Below, piece by piece: positions 48,101 through 58,082 of a stretch of DNA of 64,000 nt. The notes below the pieces were generated by a model. It saw nothing but the letters and a program-made list of their open reading frames with translations. It was not told the origin of the DNA and ran no database searches. A program made the translations under genes and the position numbers. The stretch is from CAWBVG01 sp963792175. GTDB lineage: Bacteria; Acidobacteriota; Vicinamibacteria; Vicinamibacterales; CAVVIG01. Position 1 is the first letter of the stretch, and every line of letters begins with the position of its first letter. The stretch spans positions 248,001-312,000 of the forward strand of contig CAWBVG010000033.1 in NCBI GenBank assembly GCA_963792175.1. The letters run 5' to 3'.

Positions 48101-48968
48101 TTACTTGCGCGCCCGCTCTCGAGCGAGCTGATCGCGGTACGTTTTCTCCAGCTCTTCGACCGCGGCCTTGAAGCCCTTTGGATCGACGAATCGATCAGGA
48201 TTGAACGCGTCGCCGGGCTGGTATTTCTCGTGCAGCTTGAATTGCGACGCGTGTGATGCGAGAAAGACGTCGATCGGCATGTCCTTCTGCGCCTTGAAGG
48301 TCCGCGCGTAATCGTCGGCGATGCCGGGGTACTTCGCCATCCCGCTGACGGTGACGCCAGGGTTGATCGATGCCATGTTGGCTATCACCACGCGGTAGGT
48401 CTTGCTGCCTTCCTGTACGTTCAACGTGAAGCTGGTCGAGCCCTTGGTGTGACCGGGATGATGATGCGCGGTGAGAACGGTCCCGCCGAGCGAGATCGTG
48501 TCGTTGTCCTTGAACGTGCTGTCGACCTTGACCGGCTCGAACTGCGCTCCCGGGGTGTCGCCGAAGCGGAAGTCCAGCTTGCCGCCGGACTCGAGCAGCG
48601 CCTTCTCTGGCTCGGAGACGACGACCCGCGCGCCGGTCATGCGTTTCAACTCCGCCAGGCCGGCGACGTGGTCGAAGTGTCCCTGGGTCGTGGTCAGGAT
48701 CTTGGTATCGGCGAGCTTGAAGCCGAGCTGTTCCACGCTTGCCTTGATCTGGCGCGCCGTGTCACCGACGCCGGTGTTGATCAGAATGTGGCCCTGCGGT
48801 GTGGTGATCAAATAGCTCGACAGATCGTACGAACCAACCCAATAGATGTTGCCGATGATCCGGAACGGCGGGAACGATCGGGTCCAGTTTGGGTCGTCCT
48901 GCGCGCGGGCTGGACGAAACGAATGCGAGGGCACCAAAAATCAGGAGCGCGATCGATCGTGGCAGCAT
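48101..48968 (-). CDS. Subclass B3 metallo-beta-lactamase-like protein with Gln116, frameshifted
   Basis: About 288 residues. The signal peptide (MLPRSIALLIFGALAFVSS) is one frame away from the body; a single extra base near 48905 separates them, so start 48968 is preferred. The B3 fold begins IIGNIYWVGSYDLSSYLITT. The usual H116-x-H118-x-D120-H121 reads TQGHFDHVAG, so position 116 is Gln, as in GOB enzymes. PGHTKGSTSF supplies H196 and LASHASQF H263. It may be a beta-lactamase or a periplasmic MBL hydrolase of other function. It is convergent with the kinase-PD40 gene. Confidence 0.8.
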
Positions 48969-49049
48969 GATCGGATTATCCACGAATCCCGCGCGCGCCC
49001 GCCGGAGCGTAGAATGACGCCAGCGCTCGGTCACTACTGAGGGTCCGCC

Positions 49050-49893
49050 ATGCGTTTGGACGACGCGCGAGAGAGTGAGAACGTCGAAGATCGCCGCGGC
49101 ATGGGCGGCCGCGGGTTTCGGCCGGGCGGTGCCGGAGGGCTCGGCATCGGCGGCGTCATCCTGCTGCTGGTCATCAGCTACTTCCTCGGCGTGGACCCGA
49201 GTCAACTCCTCAACGACTCGGGCGTGAGCACAGGCGGCGAGCCACCGGCCAGCACGCCTGCCGGACCACCGGGTTCCGATCCCGCCGGCGAATTTGCCAA
49301 GAAGAATTCTCGCGGATACCGAGGATACGTGGACCGCGATTTTCGAGCGTTCGGGACAGCAGTACACGAAGCCCGTGCTCGTGCTGTTCTCAGACGCCGT
49401 GGACTCAGCATGTGGCCAGGCGGGGTCGGCCACAGGTCCGTTCTACTGTCCGGGCGATCAGAGGGTCTATCTCGATCTCAGTTTCTTCCGGGAGCTCGAC
49501 CGGCGGTTCGGTGCTCCTGGAGACTTCGCGCAGGCCTACGTCATCGCCCACGAGATTGGCCATCACGTCCAGAACCTGACAGGCAATCTGGCGAGAGGCG
49601 GCGGGCTGTCGCGTCGAGGCGCCAATGCGCAGTCGGTGCGCCAGGAACTCCAGGCGGATTGTCTGGCGGGCGTGTGGGGGTATGCGGCGGCGAGGCGCAA
49701 TCGGCTCGAGCCGGGCGACGCGGAGGAAGGACTCAGGGCGGCTGCCGCCATCGGCGACGATCGCCTGCAACAGGAGAGTCAGGGCAGGGTCGTCCCGGAC
49801 TCGTTCACACACGGCTCGTCGGCGGATCGCGTGGCGGCGCTGAAACGCGGACTGCAGACCGGCGACGTGGCGGCATGCGGCCTCGGACGTTGA
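49050..49893 (+). CDS. YpfJ-type neutral zinc metallopeptidase, frameshifted
   Basis: About 280 residues. An N-terminal cytoplasmic basic/glycine part leads to one membrane helix (GLGIGGVILLLVISYFLG) and a Pro/Gly linker. The catalytic domain shows DTEDTWTAIFERSGQQY, ACGQAGSATGPFYCPGDQRV, YVIAHEIGHHVQNLTG (HExxH), and QELQADCLAGVW (third ligand Glu). A +1 shift near 49305 separates the anchor from the catalytic part. The family is membrane-bound and its substrates are unknown. Confidence 0.85.
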
Positions 49894-49912
49894 GCGTGCG
49901 CGGGAGGATTGT

Positions 49913-51568
49913 GTGAAGCGAAACGGCGTTGTGCTGATACTGCTCGCGCTGCTGGGCGTCCATGCACCCGCGCAGCAATTCCCGCCGGGCTTCGTCGATC
50001 CGGCGCCGATCCTCGCCGCGGCAGCCAGGGAAATCGGCGAAGCGAATTTCAAGTGCGTCACCTTCTCGGGCACGGGCTACGGCGGCGCCGTCGGCCAGAC
50101 GTTCGAACACGCCGTCAACGTCGACTGGCCCCGCATCGACGCGCTGGCCAATTACACCCGCACCATCAATTGGGAAACTGGAACCAGCAAGGAAACCTTC
50201 GATCGCAAGCCGGGCCTGAATCCCGCATCGTGGAAGTACGGCCTCGGATGGGTGGACGGAACGCCGACGCAGAAGAACCTCCGGCAAACGCACCTGACCA
50301 ACGGCAAGTACTCGTGGTCGATCGACGGCGACGGTCCTCCGGTGGCCGCTTCGCCCGAAGACGCCGAGCGGTACCAGCTGGATGTGTGGATGAACCCGCC
50401 CGGATTCATCAAGGCGGCACGGATGCCCGGCGCGAACCCCAGGGCGATCTGGCGATGGGAGCAGATCGAGAAAGGCCGCGACGGAAACGTCGTCGCGCCC
50501 GAAAAGGTGCACGTTGTCGCGATCACGGTGCTCGGGAAGTACCGCATGGATGCCACGATCAATTCGCGAAATCAGATCCAGCGCATCAAGACAACCGTTT
50601 CGGAAAACGCGATGGGCGACTTCAACATCGAGCACGAGTCCACGGACCAGGTGAGCGTCGGCGGCGTCAAGTGGCCGACGGTGTGGCACTCGCACCAGGG
50701 CTGGGACGACAACTGGCAGTTCTACAGCAAGAGCACCGGCCACAACGCGTACGGCGGCAGGTTTCCAACAGTCGAGCCGAATGTCTGTCCTGATCCGGTC
50801 GCGGTCCCCGCGTCTGTCACGCAGGCGCCGTTCCCCAATACCGTCACCGTCGACAGCCTCGGCGCCGGCGTCTACCGGCTGGGTGGCGGACCGGCGAACA
50901 GCTACATGATCGAATTCGACAAGTTCGTCGCCGTGTTCGAAGCACCCGGCAGCGAGGAACGCAGCCTCGCGGTCATCGAGCAGATCGTGAAGCTCGCGCC
51001 CAACAAGCCAATCCGCTGGTTGATCAGCTCGCATCCCCATTTCGATCACATCGGAGGGATTCGCAGCTACAACCACATCGGCGCGACCGTCGTCATGCAC
51101 TTCTCGAACGTCGACTTCATGAATCACGACATCCTCACGTATACGCCGAGGACGATGAAGCCCGACATCCTGTCGTTGTGGCCGCCGACCGAGTTGGCGG
51201 AAGGGTATAACTACGAGGCGGTTCAGGAGAATTACGTCATCACCGACAACACACGCATCCTGCGTGTGTACTACGTGCAGCCGCTGGCGCACGTGTCGGG
51301 CATGCTGATGGCGTATCTGCCCGCCGAGCGCATCGCCTTCGAGGCGAACCTCTTCGACACGCACGAACCGCACACCGGCCCGCCGAAGCCGGCGATGACC
51401 AGCTTCTGGAATCAGGTGAAGCGCATGAGCCTGAACGTGTCCACGATCGCGCCCGTGCACGGGCGTCCAGTGCCGTGGGCCGATTTCGAGAAGGCGATGG
51501 GTGACGCGGCAAAGCTCTGCGAATCCATAGGCGCCGGCGGTGCAGTGGCCTGGGTGCCCTGTAAATAG
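49913..51568 (+). CDS. Secreted MBL-fold metallohydrolase
   Basis: Intact 551 residues from GTG 49913 with a signal peptide (MKRNGVVLILLALLGVHA). Residues about 25-290 form a unique beta-rich domain (YGGAVGQTFEHAVNVDWPRI; WKYGLGWVDGTPTQKN). The C-terminal MBL domain has LISSHPHFDHIGGIRSYNHI (HxHxDH), PLAHVSGMLMAYLP-type strand and APVHGRPVPW. Two metals are expected. The layout resembles acidobacterial alkyl-sulfatase/lactonase-like MBL proteins but substrate is unassigned. It is convergent with the truncated Dyp gene. Confidence 0.8.
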   Translation: MKRNGVVLILLALLGVHAPAQQFPPGFVDPAPILAAAAREIGEANFKCVTFSGTGYGGAVGQTFEHAVNVDWPRIDALANYTRTINWETGTSKETFDRKPGLNPASWKYGLGWVDGTPTQKNLRQTHLTNGKYSWSIDGDGPPVAASPEDAERYQLDVWMNPPGFIKAARMPGANPRAIWRWEQIEKGRDGNVVAPEKVHVVAITVLGKYRMDATINSRNQIQRIKTTVSENAMGDFNIEHESTDQVSVGGVKWPTVWHSHQGWDDNWQFYSKSTGHNAYGGRFPTVEPNVCPDPVAVPASVTQAPFPNTVTVDSLGAGVYRLGGGPANSYMIEFDKFVAVFEAPGSEERSLAVIEQIVKLAPNKPIRWLISSHPHFDHIGGIRSYNHIGATVVMHFSNVDFMNHDILTYTPRTMKPDILSLWPPTELAEGYNYEAVQENYVITDNTRILRVYYVQPLAHVSGMLMAYLPAERIAFEANLFDTHEPHTGPPKPAMTSFWNQVKRMSLNVSTIAPVHGRPVPWADFEKAMGDAAKLCESIGAGGAVAWVPCK

Positions 51569-51569
51569 A

Positions 51570-52662
51570 TCCGAACAGGTCCGCACGCGACTGCGCGAAG
51601 TCGTCTGGCCTGTGGGGCGGCGCGTTCTTCAACGGCACTGGCGTCGTGTCGTCCTGATAGGCGAAATGATTGTTGGCGAAGTCGTTCTTTCCCAATGCGT
51701 CATCGTCGGCTTCAGGGGATCGGGCTAGTGGAGCGCCGCTCGGCCATCGTCCGACGAGTTTCGCCGCAAGCGTGGCGGCGGACAGGCCCTTGAACCCTTG
51801 CTCCTTCGCGAGGCTGCTTCGCCTGTTTTGACATCGCGTCGCGAAAGGCTTTGACGTCCTGCCTCAACCGCCGAATGACCAGGTACGATCCATTCTTTGC
51901 CCATGCGGGAACGACGCTAGGGTCGAAGGGCAATCGCAGCCGTCGCCGATCGCGTCCTGACGCTCGTACCCGAACACGAACTGTCCCGGATACACGAGGA
52001 CGCTGCCTGGCGCGGACAACAGTTTCGCGCGCGGGTCCGCGGGATCGACGTACCTCGGCGTCAGAAAATCGTCGGGGGCCTCGGACAAGCGACCCCGCAC
52101 GGCGGGTTGGGAGATTCCGTCCTTGAACCCGAAGTGTTCGTGGCCCCCAGCGCTCCAGGAAGCGTATTGCCGCGCTGATCGAAGACCAGCTTCAAGCCAC
52201 TCCCGCCGGACGCCGTCGTGCCGGAATCATCTTGAGCGTTGCCTTCAGGTGATCTACTTCTTCCTGCAGCGCGTTGACATCGTCGCTGGCGACGGTGAGC
52301 ACGACATCCGGAATCGCGCCCGGTCTCCCGAATTTCAGTTGTTCGGTGAACCGGGAGCGCGAGGCGCGATCGGGTCGCCAAGCAAGGAGAGACCGCGCGG
52401 GCAAGCCTGCCTGGAAGGCTTCATCACGGAATTTGGCCGCTTCGGCGGACGACGTCAGCGTCTGCGATGGCGTCCGGGAAAAGGCGATGTTGAGCAGGTC
52501 GCCACCAGCCCGCACGGCTCGTTGCGCGTCGGGCCGCATGGCTTTGAACAGTCGGTTGAAGGTGAGCACCTCGTCCCTGTAAATCGCAGTCTCGGCCGCA
52601 GAAAGCCTCGGCTCGTCCGAGGCCGGCATAGTAGGATCCACCGAGGTCAAAGAGCTGGCCAT
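51570..52662 (-). pseudogene. Dyp-type haem peroxidase, 3'-truncated and multiply frameshifted
   Basis: Reading across frames gives a Dyp-type peroxidase: LLNIAFSRTPSQTLTSSAEA, IPDVVLTVASDDVNALQEEV, FDQRGNTLPG, GHEHFGFKDGISQP (the family GxxDG motif), FVFGYERQDAI, KNGSYLVIRRLRQDVKAFRD and NDFANNHFAYQDDT. Homology then stops at ADLFG (about 51570), right at the 3' end of the MBL gene. The usual next block, which carries the proximal haem His and its Arg, is absent. So besides shifts the gene has lost its haem-binding end. The start may be 52662 or 52629; the former overlaps the ankyrin start on the other strand. Confidence 0.65.
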
Positions 52663-54228
52663 GCGGATGCGATGCCTGCGCGGGCTGTGGCTCGCCGCGC
52701 TGCTTGGCGTTTCCACTTCCGGCGCCGCTCCGGCGCCGCCGCCGCTGAAGCCTTGCTTGCTGATGCGGTGCAGCGCGGCGACACGCAAGCCGTCCTCGCG
52801 CTGCTGAAGAGCGCATGCTGACGTCAACGCGCCGCAGAGTGACGGCGCGACGGCGCTGCACTGGGCCGCCTACCGGGACGATGCGGACACGACGGCCCTG
52901 CTGCTCAAGCGCCGGCGCACAGGTCGATACGCCCGAACAATTACGGCGTGACACCGCTGGCGCTCGCCTGCCGGAAACGGCAACGCCGCCGTGATCGATC
53001 AGTTATTGAAAGGCGGCGCCGATCCGAACCGCTCTGTGCGTGCGGCAGAGACGCCGCTGATGCTCGCGGCGCGCTCCGGAAACGTGGATGCGGTGAAGGT
53101 GCTGCTGAGCGCGGGCGCGGCCGTCGACGCGAAGGAAACCTGGAACGGGCAGACGGCGCTGATGTGGGCGGCTGCCGCGGGGCACGGCGCCGGTCGTGCA
53201 AGCGCTGATCGATCACCGCGCGGACATCCGCGCTCGTTCCAACAGCGGCGCGACCGCCCTCCTGTTTGCGGTGCGGCAAGGCGACCTGGCCGCCGTGCGC
53301 GCGCTGGTGGCGGCGGGCGCGGACGTCAAAGCCGCCAGACCCGATGGCGCGACGCCGTTGCTCGTCGCGGTGATCAACGGCCACGAGGATCTCGTGGACT
53401 TCTTCCTCGACAAGGGCGCCGATCCGAATGTCGAGGGCGGCTCGACCGAGCTGACGGTGCAGGGCGTGCGCGCCAGGCCGATGGAGCTCAAATACCGGAA
53501 GCTCACGAACAACGAGCGCGACTCCGAGGGCGTGACGCGCGGCAATATCTTTGGCAAGCCGCTGCACGCCGCTGTTCACGTCGCCAACTGGCACCTCAGC
53601 GATCAGTTCATCGCGGTGCAAGCTCGATCGCCTGCGCGTCATCGAGTCGCTGCTGGCGCACGGCGCCGACGTCAACGGCCGCATCAGCATGGAGGAACCG
53701 CGGTGGTCCGGCGCGAGGTATCGCCGGCACCTGGCCGGCGCAACCGCGTTTCTCCTGGCGGCCAAGTCGGCTGATGTCGAGGTGATGCGCCTGTTGCTCG
53801 CGTATGGCGCGGACCCCACGATCGGCACCGAAGAGAACATCACGCCGCTGATGGCGGCGGCGGGCATCGCGTGGGCCTCGAACCAGGACCGCGCGTCCGA
53901 GAGTCAGGTGCTCGAAGCCGTCAAACTGCTGGTCGAGGAACAGGGCGCCGACGTCAACGACGTCAGCGACCTCGGCGAGACCGCGATGCACGCGGCGGCG
54001 TATCGCGGCGCGAACAGCGTCGTGCAGTACCTGTTCGACAAGGGCGCGAAGCTCGACGTGGTCGCGAAGGACGGGCGGACGCCGCTGATCGTCGCCGACG
54101 GCGTGGAGTACGGCAATTCGTTTGCCGCCCAGCCGCAGACGGCGGCGCTGCTGCGGAAACTGGGCGCCAAGGAAATGAAGTGCCCGCCTCCGTGTGCGGC
54201 GGCGATCCCCGAGAAGGATCTGCGATGA
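52661..54228 (+). CDS. Secreted ankyrin-repeat protein, multiply frameshifted
   Basis: About 520 residues after repair. A signal peptide (MRMRCLRGLWLAALLGVSTS) is followed by ten or so ankyrin repeats: DGATALHWAAYRDDADTTAL, AETPLMLAARSGNVDAVKVL, GQTALMWAAAAGH, GATALLFAVRQGDLAAVRAL, GATPLLVAVINGHEDLVDFF, and NITPLMAAAGIAWASN. Frame moves at about 52725, 52805, 52915, 52970, 53190 and 53620. Its stop overlaps the DUF1592 start (ATGA). It probably is a periplasmic scaffold for the two-gene DUF1592/DUF1552 unit. Confidence 0.83.
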
Positions 54229-56661
54229 ATCTTCGCAGGCGGATGCGCAGGCGGATTGATCGCCGCAATGGTATGGGTCGCCGCGCCCGCTGCCCGTGGC
54301 GTTCAAGGGACGGCCGCATCGCCTCAGCCGCCTCGCGCCGTGTTCGACAAGTACTGCGTCACCTGCCACAACCAGCGCGTGAAGACGGCCGGTCTCGCGC
54401 TCGACGCGCTGGATCCGGCGCAGGTGGGCGAGCACGCGGAGGCGTGGGAAAAGGTCGTGCGCAAGCTTCGAACGGGCGCGATGCCTCCGGCCGGACGTCC
54501 GCGGCCGGACAAGGCGCTGGCCGATAGCGTCGCGTCGTCGCTGGAGGCGGGACTCGATCGCGCCGCCGCGGAGCATCCCAACCCGGGCCGGCCCACCCTG
54601 CATCGCCTCAATCGCGTCGAATATCGCAACGCGATCCGCGACCTGCTCGCGCTCGAGATCGATCCGGCCGCGCTGCTGCCGGCAGACAACGCCGCCTACG
54701 GGTTCGACAACAACGCCGACGCCCTGTCGTTGTCGCCGGCCTTGACCGAGCGATACCTGGAAGCGGCGGCCAAGATCAGCCAGATGGCGCTGGGCCACCT
54801 GCGCGGCTCGCTGCGCCGGAAACCGTCTTCGTGCCGACCGATCGCAACCAGGGCATCCGCTTCAGCGACGATCAACCGTGGGGGTCGCGGGGCGGCTCGA
54901 CGTTTCGCTACTACTTTCCCGTCGACGGCGAGTACCTGTTCGAGCTGCAGTTGAAGGAAAGCGGAGCGGACGGCGGCATCATCGGGATCACCGCGGAGCC
55001 GCAGCAGCTGGACGTGAGCCTCGACCGCGCCAGGGTCTGGACGTCGATGGTCGGCGGGCCGGATCTCGCGAATGTCCGCGGGCAGGAGCGCACCGAGAAA
55101 ATCCGGGAGGCGTTGCAGTTCCGCGTGCCCGTCAAGGCCGGCTCTCACCTGGTGCAGGTGTACTTCGTCCAGAAGACGACCGCATTCGTCGAAGATCTGT
55201 TCGACCCGTACCTGCGTCGCGATCCGTACCGGGCGACCAACGGCGAGCCTGGCATTTCGAGCGTGACGATCATCCCGCCTTGCGCGGCTTCGGCGTGGCA
55301 GGCCCGCCTCGCGCTCGACGCGGCCGATGCGAGGCGAACGATTCGCCGAGCCGCCGCCGCTTGCTCGTCTGCCGGCCCGCGTCGCCGCCGAGGAGGCGCC
55401 GCTGCGCCCGCACGATCATCGCAACGTCTCGCCCGCCGCGCCTATCGGCGGCCGGTGACGGACGACGATCTGCAGGTGCCGCTCGCCCGTTACCGCGAGG
55501 GTGCGAGCCGGGGCGGCTTCGAGTCGGGCCTCGAGCTGGCGTTGCGCAGCATTCTCGTCAGCCCGAGAGTTTCTGTTCCGCTTCGAGAGTCAACCCGAGA
55601 CCGTCGCCCCGAATACCGCCTATCGCATCGATGATCTGGAGCTGGCGTCGCGCCTGTCGTTCTTCCTGTGGAGCAGCGTTCCGGACGACGAACTGCTGAA
55701 CGCCGCCGAGAAGAAGACGCTTCAACAACCCGGTCGTGCTCGAGCGGCAGGTCAAGCGGATGCTCGTCGGACCCGCGCTCGGCGGCACTGGTCAGCGACT
55801 TCGCCGGCCAGTGGCTTCACATCCGCAACGTGGCCGGGTTCAGGCCCAGCCCGGAGGTGCTCTTTCACTTCGACGACAATCTTCGGCAGGCCTTCGAGCG
55901 GGAAACCGAGCTGTTCTTCGAGAGCATCATCCGCGAAGATCGCAGCGTGCTGGATCTGCTGGACGCCGACTACACGTTCCTGAACGAGCGGCTGGCCAGG
56001 CACTACGGGATTCCCGGCGTATTCGGCGAACGATTCCGGCGGGTCCCGCTGCCGCCGGACAGCGTCCGTCGCGGGCTGCTGGGGCAGGGCTCGATTCTGA
56101 CGGACACCTCGCGCGCCAACCGGACGTCGCCGGTGATTCGCGGCAAATGGATCCTCGAGAATATTTTCGGCGCGCCGCCGCCGTCGCCGCCTGCGAACGT
56201 GCCCGACCTGAAGGAAGAACGGGACCCGTCGAAGATTCTGCCGATGCGGGAGCAGATGGCGCAGCACCGCGCCAATCCTGGCTGCGCGAGTTGCCATGCG
56301 CAGATGGACGAGCTGGGGTTCGCGCTCGAGAACTTCGACGCGATCGGCGAGTGGCGCGACCTCGATGCCGCGGGCGCGCCGATTGACGCGTCGGCGAAGC
56401 TGCCCGATGGCACGTCGTTCAAGGGTCCGGTCGGAGCTCCGCAAGGTGTTGCGGAGCCACTCCGACGACTTTCTGACGTCGCTCACCGAGAAGCTGTTGA
56501 CCTACGCGCTCGGGCGAGGGCTGGAACCCGCCGATGCGCCGGCGGTCCGCCGAATCAAGCGGGACGCCGCGCCCGCGCACTACAGCTTTTCGGCGCTGAT
56601 TCAGGGGATCGTCGCGAGCACGCCGTTTCAGATGAGGATGGCGCTCGCGCGCGCGAACTGA
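54225..56661 (+). CDS. DUF1587/1592/1588/1585 c-type cytochrome-like protein, multiply frameshifted
   Basis: About 811 residues. A signal (IAAMVWVAAPAARGV) is followed by a CxxCH haem site, YCVTCHNQRVKTAGLALD. Then DUF1587-type text (LHRLNRVEYRNAIRDLLALE), a carbohydrate-binding-like beta domain (TFRYYFPVDGEYLFELQLKE), DUF1592 (LARRAYRRPVTDDDLQ), DUF1588 (ELASRLSFFLWSSVPDDELL; RRGLLGQGSILTDTSRANRT), a second CxxCH (GCASCHAQMDELGFALENFD) and DUF1585 (LTYALGRGLEPADAPAV). At least six frame breaks. It precedes DUF1552 as in planctomycete/acidobacterial pairs. It may oxidise polysaccharide or alcohol at the periplasmic face. Confidence 0.85.
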
Positions 56662-56685
56662 AGGTGTTGTGCAGGAGATTGACCA

Positions 56686-58017
56686 ATGGTGATCACGAAG
56701 AGGGCGTTGCCCCGCCGGACGTTCATTCGCGGCATGGGCGCAACGCTGGCGCTGCCGTTTCTCGACGCGATGGTGCCGGCCTTGTCCGGGGCGTCGAAGG
56801 CGGCGCCACGCTTCGCGGCGATCTACTGCGGGAACGGGGCCAACATGTTCGACTGGACCCCGTCGACGGAAGGCGTGGGCTTCGCGTTCTCGCCGATTCT
56901 CAAGCCGCTCGAGGCCTTTCGCGATCGGACGCTCGTCTTCACCGGGCTCGATAACTTTCCGGCCACCGACCAGGGCGATTCCGGAGGGCAGCACCCGCGC
57001 GCCGCTCCGGCGTTCATGAGCTGCGTGCACCCGAAACAGACCGAAGGCGCTGACGTGCAGGCCGGCACGACGATCGATCAGCTCATCGCCGAGCAGATCT
57101 CTCGCGATGCCAAGCTGTCATCCCTGGAACTGGCGGTCGATCGCAACGACGTCGTCGGCGCCTGCGACCATGGTTACGCCTGCGCCTACATGAACTCGAT
57201 GTCGTGGAAGACGCCGACGATGCCGCTGCCGGCGGAGACCAATCCGCGGTTTGTGTTCGAACGGCTGTTCGGCAGCGGCGACACCGCCGAGGAGCGCGCG
57301 GCCCGCAGCCTGGAGGATCGCAGCATTCTCGATGGCGTGATGCAGGAGATTGCGCGGCTGCGCGGGACGCTCGGCGCGCGCGACGGCGTCAAGCTCGGCG
57401 AGTATCTCGACGCGATTCGCGAGGTGGAGCAGCGGATCGCGAAGGGCGAGTCGAGCAATCGCGATCTGGCGGTGCCGGAGCGGCCGGCCGGCGAGCCGCG
57501 GACGTTCAGGGAGCACGCCGAGCTGATGTTCGATCTCCAGGCGCTGGCGTTCCAGGCGGACATCACCCGGGTCAGCACGTTTCTGATGGCGCGGGAAAAC
57601 GTCAATCGCTCGTATGGCGAGATTGGGCTGCCCGAGGCGCACCATTCGATGTCGCACCATGGCAACAACCCGGGAAAGATGGCCGACTTCTCGAAGCTGA
57701 ATACCTACCATGTCGAGACGCTCGCCTACTTCCTCAAGAAGCTGCAGGCGGTTCCGGACGGTGACGGGACGCTGCTGGATCACACCGTCGTGCTCTACGG
57801 CAGCGGCATGAGCGACGGCAACACGCACAACAACTACAACGTCCCCGTGGTGGTCGTCGGCGGGCGCGACCAGCAGATCAAGGGCAATCGTCACCTCAAG
57901 TATCCGAAGGGCACACCGCTGGCGAATCTGTCGCTGAGCCTGATGGAGAAGTTCGGCGTGAACGTGGAGAGGTTCGGCGACAGTACCGGCGAGCTCGATC
58001 TGTTGTCAGGAGTGTAA
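56686..58017 (+). CDS. DUF1552 Tat-exported protein
   Basis: Intact 443 residues. Tat signal: KRALPRRTFIRGMGATLALP (twin Arg at 10-11) with cleavage near SGASKA. DUF1552 body: YCGNGANMFDWTPSTEGVGF, VFTGLDNFPATDQGDSGGQH, THDIGCDHGYACAY-type region reads DVVGACDHGYACAYMNSMSW, and VVLYGSGMSDGNTHNNYNVP. The DUF1592/DUF1552 pair is conserved but unassigned. DUF1552 belongs near the DUF1501 alkaline-phosphatase-like superfamily by its GSGMSDGNTH block (inference). It begins 24 bases after the DUF1592 stop. Confidence 0.86.
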   Translation: MVITKRALPRRTFIRGMGATLALPFLDAMVPALSGASKAAPRFAAIYCGNGANMFDWTPSTEGVGFAFSPILKPLEAFRDRTLVFTGLDNFPATDQGDSGGQHPRAAPAFMSCVHPKQTEGADVQAGTTIDQLIAEQISRDAKLSSLELAVDRNDVVGACDHGYACAYMNSMSWKTPTMPLPAETNPRFVFERLFGSGDTAEERAARSLEDRSILDGVMQEIARLRGTLGARDGVKLGEYLDAIREVEQRIAKGESSNRDLAVPERPAGEPRTFREHAELMFDLQALAFQADITRVSTFLMARENVNRSYGEIGLPEAHHSMSHHGNNPGKMADFSKLNTYHVETLAYFLKKLQAVPDGDGTLLDHTVVLYGSGMSDGNTHNNYNVPVVVVGGRDQQIKGNRHLKYPKGTPLANLSLSLMEKFGVNVERFGDSTGELDLLSGV

Positions 58018-58082
58018 ACGCTCGAGGCCGGCACAAGACCGCCGATCCTCCCGGGCAACGGTGTACATCGAGAGAGGTGGCC

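Noticed and set aside
49805..51586. 593-codon minus-strand frame under the MBL hydrolase
   Set aside because: Antisense to an intact gene with HxHxDH motif; Arg/His/Val-rich shadow composition.
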